DNA from: Sphingobacterium sp. UBA1575
GTDB taxonomy: Bacteria; Bacteroidota; Bacteroidia; Sphingobacteriales; Sphingobacteriaceae
Length of the DNA: 22,916 nucleotides
NCBI GenBank assembly: GCA_002322865.1
Contig: DCOH01000065.1
Location: forward strand, 8,428 to 31,343
Reading direction: 5' to 3'
Shown: in pieces, positions 15,356 to 22,813 of the stretch
Numbering within the stretch: position 1 is the stretch's first letter
Layout of the letters: the number at the start of each line of letters is the position of its first letter
Position numbers and translations under genes: made by a program
The notes under the pieces: generated by a model
Told to the model about the DNA's origin: nothing
The model's input: only the letters and a program-made list of their open reading frames with translations
Database searches by the model: none

Positions 15356-15363
15356 CAAAAATA
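15356..15363 (-). promoter_or_regulatory. Probable promoter of asnS
   Basis: On -, TATTTTTG matches TAnnTTTG, 38 nt before ATG 15317. A TTG at 15386-15384 lies 20 nt upstream, consistent with a -33 element. The site lies in the 50-bp gap after hemB, so asnS is likely transcribed separately from the heme genes. Confidence 0.55.
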
Positions 15364-15367
15364 GCAA

Positions 15368-16345
15368 TTAATAAGATTTTACCCAACCTTTTTCCAACAC
15401 CTCTTTAGCATGGTAGGTTAGGATAGAGGTTGCTCCAGCGCGTTTAAAACTTAACAAGGTTTCTAAGATCACCTGCTCGCTTAACCAACCATTTGCAATG
15501 GCAGCTTTTAACATCGCATATTCTCCGGAAACATTGTAGGCAGCGATCGGAAGATCAAAATTGTCATGCAATAATTTGATCACATCCAGATAAGGTAGCC
15601 CTGGTTTGACCATTAAAAAGTCTGCCCCTTCTTCCATATCCAATTGCGCTTCGATCAAGGCTTCTTTACTGTTCGCAGGATTCATTTGATAGGTCTTTTT
15701 ATCACCTTTTTTAGGTGCCGAACCTAGGGCATCTCTGAAAGGACCATAATAAGCAGAAGCATATTTTGCGGTATAGGACATCAAGGATACATTGGTAAAA
15801 CCATTATCATCCAATACTTCACGCAAATAGCCGATACGTCCATCCATCATATCTGATGGCGCAATGATATCAGCACCGGATTCCGCATGTGCCAAAGCCA
15901 TTTTGCCCAATACTTCTAGGGTTTCATCGTTCAGGATCTCGCCGTTCTCCACAATACCATCGTGGCCATCCGAACTATAGGGATCCATAGCCACGTCGGT
16001 TACCACACAAGCCTCTGGGAAGTTCTTCTTCACTTCCTCGATTGCCCGAAGGTACAAGGTACCTTTACGGTAGCTTTCCGTAGCATACTTATCTTTTAGA
16101 GACTCTTCTACAGCCGGGAAAAGGTCAAATGCTTTTAACCCAAGCTTCATGCAGCTTTCCACTTCACGCAAAAGGTTATCCACCGAATACCGGTAGATGC
16201 CCGGCATGGAGGATACTTCTACTTTCTGGTTTTCGCCATCAACAATAAATAATGGAAATATAAGATTCTGTGCATGTAGGTGGTTCTCTTGAACCATATC
16301 GCGTATTACAGCCGATTTCCTGTTTCTTCTAGGACGATGTAACAT
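15368..16345 (-). CDS. hemB: Porphobilinogen synthase (delta-aminolevulinate dehydratase)
   Basis: HemB condenses two 5-aminolevulinate molecules to porphobilinogen, the second committed step in tetrapyrrole synthesis. The 325-residue protein has the two active-site lysines Lys194 (SYTAKYAS) and Lys247 (MVKPGLPYLD), the latter forming the Schiff base. The metal-site segment reads DVAMDPYSSDGHDG (117-130), with Asp or Ala where zinc-type enzymes carry three cysteines. This is therefore a non-zinc, probably magnesium-dependent type. It lies 14 bp downstream of hemCD on the same strand with no promoter box between, so the two are probably one operon. Confidence 0.96.
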   Translation of the reverse strand: MLHRPRRNRKSAVIRDMVQENHLHAQNLIFPLFIVDGENQKVEVSSMPGIYRYSVDNLLREVESCMKLGLKAFDLFPAVEESLKDKYATESYRKGTLYLRAIEEVKKNFPEACVVTDVAMDPYSSDGHDGIVENGEILNDETLEVLGKMALAHAESGADIIAPSDMMDGRIGYLREVLDDNGFTNVSLMSYTAKYASAYYGPFRDALGSAPKKGDKKTYQMNPANSKEALIEAQLDMEEGADFLMVKPGLPYLDVIKLLHDNFDLPIAAYNVSGEYAMLKAAIANGWLSEQVILETLLSFKRAGATSILTYHAKEVLEKGWVKSY

Positions 16346-16359
16346 GATGTTTTGTTTTA

Positions 16360-17946
16360 TTAATAATCTAATCCGAAAATTGCTTCCGCCAAACCGATTT
16401 CATCTGGGGTAAAGGGAAGTGTATAGTTTAAGCCCAAATTTTTGATAGCAGCTGCGGTTGAATGACCGATACAGATGATCTTCTGGTCCGGATCTGCCAA
16501 GTTTTCGCGGAAATAAGCTTCCACATTGCTAGGGCTAGTGAAAATCATCACCTCCGCGTTGGTCTTGTTCACCTCTTCTTCGATGACGGTTTCATAGATA
16601 GGCATATCGATCACCTTGGTTTCTGGGGTCAATGCCTTTTGGATGGTCATGTAAGATCCTTCTGCGCGAGGGATCAATACGGTCTGTCCATCTACCAATT
16701 TTGCAAATTCCTTCGCGATATCTTCTGTTTCAATACCTAAGTTATCACCAGAGAAGTCAGCAATACGGTTGAATTTTCTTAAGGTATCTTCTGAACCTCT
16801 GCCCAAAACGGCAATCTTGGTCTTTTTCAAGATCAAAGGTTCCAACTTAAAGAAATGTTCAATCGCATTCTTGCTGTTGAAGAAAATCCAATCAGCGCGC
16901 TTAAGGATAAAAGAATCCAACTTATTGATGGTTGGGAAAATACGGATCAAGGATCGGTCATCGATCTGGATCTCGTGTTTTTTAAGGTATCTTCCCAAAT
17001 AGGAGTTTTCTGCTAGATCACGGGTGATGAATACCGAAGTTGGAAGTTTTCTATCCTTGCTGTATTTGGCAAAGATCTTTTCCGCCATGCCTTCAGTGCT
17101 TTCTGCCTGCAGGAACACGCGATCTGGAAAGTCCTCATTCGTATCGGCAATGGAGGTCCAAGATTGGTACATGCCATCTTTTTTACGGCAATAGGAACCT
17201 AGAGGAGCATGACAACCTGCATCGAACATATTCAATACCTTGCGTTCTACTGCAATGGTTTCTGCTACTTCCTTGTTGTGGATTCCCTGAAGGATATCAA
17301 ATAATTCGGTATCGGATTCACGGATCTGAATTGCCAGTACACCTTGCGCAGGAGCAGGGATCAATTCCACCGGAGGGATCTCTTCCAGATGGAAATCCGA
17401 AAGGTCCATATTGATCCGGGCGATCCCGGCTTTTGCCAACATAATGGCGTCGTATTTTTCGTCCCTTAATTTCTGAACCCTGGTCTGCAGATTTCCACGA
17501 AGGTCATCGAATTCAAGGTCTGGTCTTAAGGAAAGTAATTGTGCTTTTCTACGGTTGGAAGATGTACCAATGGTGGCATTGTGCTTTAGGGATAGGCGTT
17601 TGCTGATATCCACACAATCCTTATGTACAATCAGTAGTTCTGCAGGGTCTTCCCGTTCCGAAACGGCTGCAATAATTAATCCTGGAGGGTTTACGGTAGG
17701 TAAATCTTTGTGAGAATGCACCGCGAGGTCAATGCCTCCGGATAACAGTTCCTCTTCCAATTCTTTGGTAAAGAAACCTTTGCCTTCTAATTTATCCAAT
17801 CGGAGATGTTGGATGATATCTCCTTGTGTTTTGATGATTTTTAACTCGGCCTGTACACCAATGTCAGCTAAACGATCCTTGACAAAGTTTGCTTGCCATA
17901 AGGCCAATTCACTGCCTCGGGTACCGATGATAAGTTTTCTGTTCAC
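16360..17946 (-). CDS. hemCD: Fused hydroxymethylbilane synthase / uroporphyrinogen-III synthase (HemC-HemD)
   Basis: This 528-residue protein fuses the two enzymes that turn porphobilinogen into uroporphyrinogen III. The N-terminal HemC part (to about residue 300) shows RKLIIGTRGSELALWQ, the conserved LAVHSHKDLPT, and FDAGCHAPLG with Cys245 as the dipyrromethane-cofactor attachment site. The HemD part follows, starting LPTSVFITRDLAEN and ending VMIFTSPSNVEAYF and IICIGHSTAAAIKNLGL. This fusion is seen in other Bacteroidota. I chose GTG 17946 because RKLIIGTRGS is the usual HemC beginning and a promoter box lies upstream at 17979-17986. A longer in-frame start at 18003 precedes the box and would add 19 atypical residues. 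The start is uncertain. Confidence 0.93.
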   Translation of the reverse strand: MNRKLIIGTRGSELALWQANFVKDRLADIGVQAELKIIKTQGDIIQHLRLDKLEGKGFFTKELEEELLSGGIDLAVHSHKDLPTVNPPGLIIAAVSEREDPAELLIVHKDCVDISKRLSLKHNATIGTSSNRRKAQLLSLRPDLEFDDLRGNLQTRVQKLRDEKYDAIMLAKAGIARINMDLSDFHLEEIPPVELIPAPAQGVLAIQIRESDTELFDILQGIHNKEVAETIAVERKVLNMFDAGCHAPLGSYCRKKDGMYQSWTSIADTNEDFPDRVFLQAESTEGMAEKIFAKYSKDRKLPTSVFITRDLAENSYLGRYLKKHEIQIDDRSLIRIFPTINKLDSFILKRADWIFFNSKNAIEHFFKLEPLILKKTKIAVLGRGSEDTLRKFNRIADFSGDNLGIETEDIAKEFAKLVDGQTVLIPRAEGSYMTIQKALTPETKVIDMPIYETVIEEEVNKTNAEVMIFTSPSNVEAYFRENLADPDQKIICIGHSTAAAIKNLGLNYTLPFTPDEIGLAEAIFGLDY

Positions 17947-17978
17947 GTTCAAAGATTTACATATGAATAATTCGCTGG

Positions 17979-17986
17979 CAAAGTTA
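17979..17986 (-). promoter_or_regulatory. Possible internal promoter box before hemCD
   Basis: On -, TAACTTTG is an exact TAnnTTTG match, 32 nt before the GTG at 17946 and after the end of hemA. It may give hemCD-hemB some transcription independent of hemA. No clear -33 element is seen. Confidence 0.35.
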
Positions 17987-18053
17987 AGGAAATAGCCAAT
18001 CAATTCTGCCTTTTTATTGTCAGAATGCGAATATTTAAAATAGCGTTAAGGAA

Positions 18054-19295
18054 TTAGTTGCTCTCTGATTCCGCAGATTTTACGAGAATCTCTTTAGCCA
18101 TCACCATGGGAACTTTGATGTATTTCTTTTCCATGTAGTTGATGACTTTATTGAGCACTTCGCGGGCCTGAGGATCAAGCTGTTCCATTTCATTGGCAAA
18201 GACCTCGGTCATGGCCAATTCGCGAATCGCTTTGATTTGCTCTGGAACTTCTTTCATCGCAACTTCTACACGACGTTGCTTTAAGATCGGAAGGAATTCT
18301 TTGATGTTTTGGTCGATGATCTTCTCGGCACTCTCCAATTCCGCATAACGCTCTTGAATGTTCTTCTCCGCAATCTGTTGCAAACTGCTCACTTCAATGT
18401 ATTGGATCGGGTGTTTTGCAATGATTTCCGCATCGATATCATTCGGAATTGCCAAATCGATGATCACTTTTTTATCATCTTCGCCATTCAATAGGGATTG
18501 ATAAAGGTCTTCATGGATGATCGCCTCAGGAGCACCTGTACAGGTGATCATCAAATCGAACCCTTTCTTGTAATTTTTCAATTCCGATAAAGGGTAAACA
18601 GGCGCGTTCAATTCTTCTGCAAGTGCTGCAGCGTTTTCAACGGTTCTGTTGAAGATGGTAAAATTGCTGTATTTATGTTTCTTCAGGTATTTGGCCAAGT
18701 TTTGGTTGGTTTCACCCGAACCAATAACCAATATCCTAGGGTTGTCGTTTAATTTTACTTCACGTAGCTTGCGGTAAGCTAATGAAACCACGGAGATGGG
18801 GTTGCGTGAAATATTGGTGAAGGTATAGACCTCTTTCGCTGTTTTAACCAGACGGTCCATCATCAAGCGTAAGAAATCGCCGGTGAAACCTGCCGCTTTA
18901 CAGCGATCATAGGCGCGACGGATCTGTGCAAGGATTTCTTTTTCTCCGACCACCAAACTCTCCATGGAGCAAGAGGTACGGAAAAGATGTTGAAGGGCTT
19001 CTTGACCAGCATATCTGTTCACCTGGCTCAGGTAGCATTGCATGCGCTCTGCCGGTACACAGAAATTCATCTTGTCAAGAAATTGAACTACAAAATCATC
19101 ATTCAATTCATGCGGACCATAAAACACGAATTCCACCCGGTTACACGTACCGATATAGAATATTTCAGGGATGTCTAAACTGTTCTTAAGGTTAATAAGG
19201 CGATTATCCAACTCCTCATTGCATATAACCAAATTCCCAAGATCTTTTAGATCGACATGTTTATGGGTAAACGCTATAACTTTTAAATTCTTCAA
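18054..19295 (-). CDS. hemA: Glutamyl-tRNA reductase
   Basis: HemA reduces glutamyl-tRNA to glutamate-1-semialdehyde with NADPH, the first and usually regulated step of the C5 route to heme. The 413-residue protein has the catalytic cysteine at 51 (IGTCNRVEF), the conserved SMESLVVGEKEILAQIRRAY, the NADP-binding motif GSGETN at 192-197, and the C-terminal dimerisation helices ending in KVPMVMAKEILVKSAESESN. It heads the cluster hemA-hemCD-hemB. Glutamate-1-semialdehyde aminotransferase (hemL) is not in the window. A promoter lies 31 nt upstream, and a Crp/Fnr-like dyad lies further upstream, at about -146 from the predicted start of transcription. Confidence 0.96.
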   Translation of the reverse strand: MKNLKVIAFTHKHVDLKDLGNLVICNEELDNRLINLKNSLDIPEIFYIGTCNRVEFVFYGPHELNDDFVVQFLDKMNFCVPAERMQCYLSQVNRYAGQEALQHLFRTSCSMESLVVGEKEILAQIRRAYDRCKAAGFTGDFLRLMMDRLVKTAKEVYTFTNISRNPISVVSLAYRKLREVKLNDNPRILVIGSGETNQNLAKYLKKHKYSNFTIFNRTVENAAALAEELNAPVYPLSELKNYKKGFDLMITCTGAPEAIIHEDLYQSLLNGEDDKKVIIDLAIPNDIDAEIIAKHPIQYIEVSSLQQIAEKNIQERYAELESAEKIIDQNIKEFLPILKQRRVEVAMKEVPEQIKAIRELAMTEVFANEMEQLDPQAREVLNKVINYMEKKYIKVPMVMAKEILVKSAESESN

Positions 19296-19326
19296 AGCTT
19301 AATCTTCCGCCAATAATTTTGTACTG

Positions 19327-19361
19327 CAAATGTAGATTAAAACCTTTGGGATATTGTCAAA
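19327..19361 (-). promoter_or_regulatory. Probable promoter of hemA
   Basis: On -, TACATTTG (19334-19327) matches TAnnTTTG and lies 31 nt before the hemA ATG. TTTG at 19361-19358 gives a -33 element with a 23-nt spacer, at the long end of the accepted range. Confidence 0.55.
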
Positions 19362-19457
19362 AATCTGTCAATACAATGAATTTAGAACGATTATAAATAA
19401 TGTTAAATAAATGTTAAAATGTTATTTTAGAGGAGGTTATAGAAGTTTTTGAAAAAT

Positions 19458-19479
19458 AATTGTGATGACAATCATAATT
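19458..19479. promoter_or_regulatory. Crp/Fnr-like dyad between hemA and the membrane-protein gene
   Basis: AATTGTGAT-GACA-ATCATAATT is an inverted repeat with nine-base arms and one mismatch. Its core TGAT-N4-ATCA matches the central part of Crp/Fnr sites. Its centre is about 60 bases upstream of the predicted start of transcription for the gene at 19540, close to the -61.5 class I activator position. Which protein binds it, if any, is unknown. Confidence 0.45.
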
Positions 19480-19539
19480 TAAAAGGGGTAAAAGTCACCA
19501 TTTCACAATGATTTCTCATATTTGAGGAAAAATAAAGAT

Positions 19540-19965
19540 ATGATTCGCTTAAACAAACCAATGGCTATTATCGGATTTATTGTTGTGTTTTTCTCCGCAA
19601 TATTCTGTCCTTTCTTGAAAGCGCCCTTACAGGCTAATTGGAACTTATATCAGGTGGATATGGGGTTGTATATGATCACTAATGGTTTGTTGGGATTGGC
19701 TGTGCTGTTGTTTTTTATGAGGAAGTTACGCGCATTTCGGATAGTAGGGTTGGTATTAGTGGGCTGGTTGGTTTTGGCCATGGGCTTGGTTTATTTCCAG
19801 ATCCATAATTATTTCGGTTGGAAGTTAATTGATAATATTTTAGTGAAGACCTTGCATATGAAATGGGGCTGGGCGGTTATTATTGTAGGCGCTTTGATTA
19901 TTGTTTTTTCCGTAGGCAAAGGATCGGTAGGAAAAGGAAACCCAATCGCAGAACGAGAGGATTAA
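19540..19965 (+). CDS. Small membrane protein of unknown function, four predicted helices
   Basis: I do not recognise this 141-residue protein. It has four hydrophobic segments: about 8-26 (MAIIGFIVVFFSAIFCPFL), 43-60 (LYMITNGLLGLAVLLFFM), 67-86 (RIVGLVLVGWLVLAMGLVYF) and 110-125 (WAVIIVGALIIVFSVG). A loop with FGWKLIDNILVKTLHMKWG lies between the last two. The tail is polar. The ATG at 19540 gives a compact first helix. A near-match box, CATATTTG (19517-19524, one mismatch to TAnnTTTG), lies 15 nt upstream; an alternative TTG start at 19522 would fall inside it. It diverges from hemA and converges with the DUF2027 gene. Confidence 0.75.
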   Translation: MIRLNKPMAIIGFIVVFFSAIFCPFLKAPLQANWNLYQVDMGLYMITNGLLGLAVLLFFMRKLRAFRIVGLVLVGWLVLAMGLVYFQIHNYFGWKLIDNILVKTLHMKWGWAVIIVGALIIVFSVGKGSVGKGNPIAERED

Positions 19966-19969
19966 GGCT

Positions 19970-20000
19970 TGTCATCTTGAGGGTACCCTCCCTGTCATCC
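19970..20000. repeat. GTCATC-type repeat fragments flanking a 12-bp palindrome
   Basis: The 35-bp gap between two convergent genes holds TTGTCATCTTGAG, then the perfect palindrome GAGGGTACCCTC (19979-19990), then CTGTCATCC. The two GTCATC copies are in the same orientation. They resemble, loosely, the GTCATTGCGAG units at the right end of the window. No uridine run follows, so it is not a standard terminator. Confidence 0.5.
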
Positions 20001-20645
20001 TTATCTCCTCCCAGGCCTATGCGAAATAAAATGATCCTTCAACTTATCCAAGCCAATATTCTCCTCCACCTTATCCAGCTCAAATAACCACGCCTTTTCC
20101 GGTAAAACCTCCGACTGCTCCTTCGAATTAATCAAATCCAATGGTTTCACCTTCACTGATTTCTCAATCGCAGGTTTAGCCTCATGGCTTCTCCGAGAAG
20201 TCCGGATAATCTGAAATTCCAATGTCGGCCATTTATTGATCGCCGAAAAATTACCCGTATAAATCTGATTATACTCCCTTGCAGGGATAATATTCGCAAA
20301 AATCCCAGATCTTTTACTTCCCGAAACCTCCTCCACAGCCACCAATAGCTCAAAAGATGTCTCATTGACCAAGAAAAACTTCACCAATCCATCCTTCTGC
20401 TCACCAGTAAGCGCTAAATAAATCCCTTTATCCAAAAATTTAGTGTTCTGGTTTACCTGAACCGGTTCATCATCCTCGGCCATACGCATATTTCCATGCA
20501 CCAAGGTGATCTTACTGAGCAATACCGGAATCTCAAACCCTGTATCATCTGTAACCCCCACCATCTCATTGCCTAAAAAAGCCGTGATATGCCCTTCTAT
20601 GGGCTCTTCTACAAACCGTACTAAATCGCCTATTTTATAATTCAT
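20001..20645 (-). CDS. DUF2027 protein, apparently lacking the C-terminal Smr domain
   Basis: The N-terminus (IGDLVRFVEEPIEGHITAFL, TDDTGFEIPVLLSKITLVHG) is typical of DUF2027, a Bacteroidota family whose members, as I recall them, are around 330-350 residues and end in a Smr (MutS2-like) domain. Here the protein is 214 residues. The DUF2027 core continues to KLKDHFISHRPGRR and then stops, with no VDLH-type Smr motif. The stop lies at the edge of repeat-like sequence (19970-20000). Loss of the Smr domain by a rearrangement is a reasonable inference, but a natural short paralogue is possible. The start overlaps the stop of the upstream aminotransferase gene by 4 bp (ATGA), so it is the last gene of the rbfA unit. 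Function is unknown. Confidence 0.75.
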   Translation of the reverse strand: MNYKIGDLVRFVEEPIEGHITAFLGNEMVGVTDDTGFEIPVLLSKITLVHGNMRMAEDDEPVQVNQNTKFLDKGIYLALTGEQKDGLVKFFLVNETSFELLVAVEEVSGSKRSGIFANIIPAREYNQIYTGNFSAINKWPTLEFQIIRTSRRSHEAKPAIEKSVKVKPLDLINSKEQSEVLPEKAWLFELDKVEENIGLDKLKDHFISHRPGRR

Positions 20646-21718
20646 CGTAAACTTTCTATAATTTCTATTAATCGATGTACATCTTCCTTATTATTATAAA
20701 GATGCAATCCTATTCGTATTCCTGTTCCCCTCGGGAAACACTTAACACCACTCTGTAATAAATTCGGATATAAGGCCGGGTCAATCTGTATATTGATCAG
20801 GGAAGATCTGTTCGCTCTTTCGCAGATATCCAACAAAAGCTCCCTTTCTCCAAGCAGTTCATAAGCCTCATTCCGCACCTCCTCTAAATGAGACGCAATA
20901 TGCTGTAGCCCCAATCTTTCCAAGAATTTCAGCGATTGCTGCAAGGTGCCGTGTGCCAACGTATCCTGATGTCCCGGTTCAAAGAACGTTCCTAACAAGG
21001 ATTTGGTTTGCCACATGACTGCTTTTGGTCTTGGAATATCCTTCAGTATCCCATTCAGAAAATCAGCTAATCCATCACTCAGCGTAATAAAGCCATTTCC
21101 AAAACCCGACAACAACCATTTATAACCCGAACAGGCCAAGGCATCGATCCCCGAAGCTTTGAAATCGAAAGGCTCCGTGCCCAAGTATTGCGTAGCATCC
21201 GCGATGATCCACATCTCCGGAAACTTCTTCTTCAATTGTTGAATAAAACCCAGGTCTATTTTTAGTCCCGAAATATACTGAACCACACTAAACACAAAAA
21301 CATTTGGACGCTGGGTTTCGATGGCCTGTAAAATCCTTTCCTCCACATTTATGCTGACCGAAACTTCCTGAAAGCTTAATCTTCTATTGATCAAGGGGTA
21401 TTGCAGGGAGGGGTATTCATCCGCTAAAACCAAAAATTCAAAATCAGCAGGCAGGCGATCTATCAAGGTATTATAACCAAAGGAAAAGTTCGGCGTTAGG
21501 AAAGTGTTTTCCTTTTCAGTATTGAATAAGGACGATACGCTGGCTTTTACCTCCGAAAGGAAATCGGCCTGTTTGTCCCTTAGGTCTGAACGGATATCAA
21601 AGAATGTTTCATCCCAATTTCTTCGCCAAGCAAGTGTTTCCTTAGGAATCAATCCATTTCCGGGCGTATTGACATATAAAATCTCCTCAGAGAGGTTGAA
21701 GTGTTCTTTGAAATCCAT
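20642..21718 (-). CDS. PLP-dependent class V aminotransferase-fold protein
   Basis: This 358-residue protein is of the class V aminotransferase/cysteine desulfurase fold. The pyridoxal phosphate lysine is Lys200 in ACSGYKWLLSGFGNGF, with the cofactor aspartate Asp174 in IIADATQYLG, as in the NifS-like and isopenicillin-N-epimerase-like branches. PNFSFGYNTLIDRLP is the phosphate-binding region. No active-site cysteine loop of a desulfurase is apparent, so an aminotransferase or epimerase role is more likely. The substrate is unknown. Its start lies 32 bp inside the 3' end of aat, and its stop overlaps the DUF2027 start. Confidence 0.82.
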   Translation of the reverse strand: MDFKEHFNLSEEILYVNTPGNGLIPKETLAWRRNWDETFFDIRSDLRDKQADFLSEVKASVSSLFNTEKENTFLTPNFSFGYNTLIDRLPADFEFLVLADEYPSLQYPLINRRLSFQEVSVSINVEERILQAIETQRPNVFVFSVVQYISGLKIDLGFIQQLKKKFPEMWIIADATQYLGTEPFDFKASGIDALACSGYKWLLSGFGNGFITLSDGLADFLNGILKDIPRPKAVMWQTKSLLGTFFEPGHQDTLAHGTLQQSLKFLERLGLQHIASHLEEVRNEAYELLGERELLLDICERANRSSLINIQIDPALYPNLLQSGVKCFPRGTGIRIGLHLYNNKEDVHRLIEIIESLR

Positions 21719-22364
21719 AGGGCTTTATTTCTTGATAGGCTAAATCTAGTAAATATTTCTCTTGGCTGATTAATTCTGCACCCATTCTTTGCAGATGTTC
21801 TGAAGGTATCTGGCAATCGATCATCGACAAACCAAAATCTTGTGCCAGATGGACCAAGGCGACTTTGGAAGCATCGGAAACTCTGGAGAACATACTTTCT
21901 CCACAGAAGACACGGCCTACCTGAACGCCATATAATCCACCAACCAAATTATTGTCCTGCCAAACCTCTATACTATGCGCATATCCGGCCTTGTGCAGAT
22001 TAATATAGGCTTGTTGCATGTCATCGACGATCCAAGTGCCCTGTTGATCTTTTCGATCGATCGTAGCACAGGCTTGAATCACCTCCGCAAATGCTTTATC
22101 TATGCTGATGTGAAATTTACCGGATCTTACTGTTTTCTGAAGGCTTTTGGAGATTTTTATCTTTTCAGGATAGAGCACAAATCTTTCCAAAGGCGCATAC
22201 CATAATATAGGGGTATCTTCATCATACCAGGGAAATATCCCGTATTCATAAGCCAACAATAACCGATCGATGCTTAAATCGCCTCCAACGGCCAATAATC
22301 CATCTTCGTCTGCTAATGAAGGGTGGGGGAAGCTGATCTGTTTTTCATCCAATCTGTAGACCAT
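21687..22364 (-). CDS. aat: Leucyl/phenylalanyl-tRNA-protein transferase
   Basis: Aat attaches Leu or Phe from aminoacyl-tRNA to proteins with N-terminal Lys or Arg, marking them for ClpS/ClpAP degradation (bacterial N-end rule). The 225-residue protein shows the family signature ISFPHPSLADEDGLLAVGGDLSIDRLLLAYEYGIFPWY, then LWYAPLERFVLYPEKIKISKSL, the segment HSIEVWQDNNLVGGLYGVQVGRVFCGESMFS, and IDCQIPSEHLQRMGAE. It lies 14 bp after rbfA and overlaps the next gene by 32 bp, so the four genes probably form one transcript. Link to rbfA is positional only. Confidence 0.95.
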   Translation of the reverse strand: MVYRLDEKQISFPHPSLADEDGLLAVGGDLSIDRLLLAYEYGIFPWYDEDTPILWYAPLERFVLYPEKIKISKSLQKTVRSGKFHISIDKAFAEVIQACATIDRKDQQGTWIVDDMQQAYINLHKAGYAHSIEVWQDNNLVGGLYGVQVGRVFCGESMFSRVSDASKVALVHLAQDFGLSMIDCQIPSEHLQRMGAELISQEKYLLDLAYQEIKPYGFQRTLQPL

Positions 22365-22378
22365 ATCCGAATGAGGTA

Positions 22379-22753
22379 CTATTCTTCTGGTTGGCGAGGC
22401 TCTTTGCTGATCTCGTCAAACAATTTATCCATGTGCTCCACATATTCGTTGGTGTCATCTAGGAAGAACTCCAATTGTGGAACAATTCGTGCCTGGTTTT
22501 TGATCCTAGCACCTAATTTATAGCGGATCTCGTTGGATTTGTTCTTGATGTTTTCCAGATCTGCCTTTGCGGTAGAAGTTTTTAGGAAACTTAGGTAAAC
22601 GCGTGCGATGGCCAAATCGGGTGTTACCCGCACTTTGGTCACAGTAATAAAAGCACCTGGAGCCCATGCATTACCCTCTCGCTGAAACATCTCCGCTAAA
22701 TCCTGTTGGATCACCCCTGCAAATCGTTGTTGTCTTTTACTTTCTGTTGCCAT
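22379..22753 (-). CDS. rbfA: 30S ribosome-binding factor A
   Basis: RbfA binds the immature 30S subunit and helps process and mature the 16S rRNA 5' end; in E. coli it is a cold-shock protein. The 124-residue protein shows the family features: start KRQQRFAGVIQQDLAEMFQ, the strand ITVTKVRVTPDLAIARVYLSFL, and the KH-like end IRYKLGARIKNQARIVPQLEFFLDD. The length is normal. It heads the rbfA-aat-aminotransferase-DUF2027 unit. A promoter box and a leader hairpin lie upstream. Confidence 0.95.
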   Translation of the reverse strand: MATESKRQQRFAGVIQQDLAEMFQREGNAWAPGAFITVTKVRVTPDLAIARVYLSFLKTSTAKADLENIKNKSNEIRYKLGARIKNQARIVPQLEFFLDDTNEYVEHMDKLFDEISKEPRQPEE

Positions 22754-22778
22754 GTTTATCTGTTTTTAACTGTTGTTC

Positions 22779-22798
22779 ACGGACAATTGAGTGTCCGT
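22779..22798 (-). promoter_or_regulatory. Hairpin at the predicted 5' end of rbfA mRNA
   Basis: ACGGACA (22779-22785) pairs perfectly with TGTCCGT (22792-22798) around a six-base loop. It begins about five bases downstream of the -7 box on -, so it would sit at or next to the 5' terminus of the transcript. On + it is followed by TTTTAC, too weak to be a convincing terminator. Confidence 0.6.
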
Positions 22799-22802
22799 TT
22801 TA

Positions 22803-22810
22803 CAAATATA
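22803..22810 (-). promoter_or_regulatory. Probable -7 promoter box of the rbfA unit
   Basis: On -, TATATTTG matches TAnnTTTG, 49 nt before the rbfA ATG. No -33 element is clear; that position falls at the start of the repeat array. Confidence 0.5.
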
Positions 22811-22813
22811 AGA

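Noticed and set aside
18003..18026. ATTCTG/CAGAAT inverted repeat after hemA, possible terminator
   Set aside because: Six-bp arms with a 12-base loop and no uridine run; weak and likely chance.
19401..19430. ATGTTAAA direct repeats upstream of the gene at 19540
   Set aside because: AT-rich sequence makes such short repeats common; no matching second site or structure.
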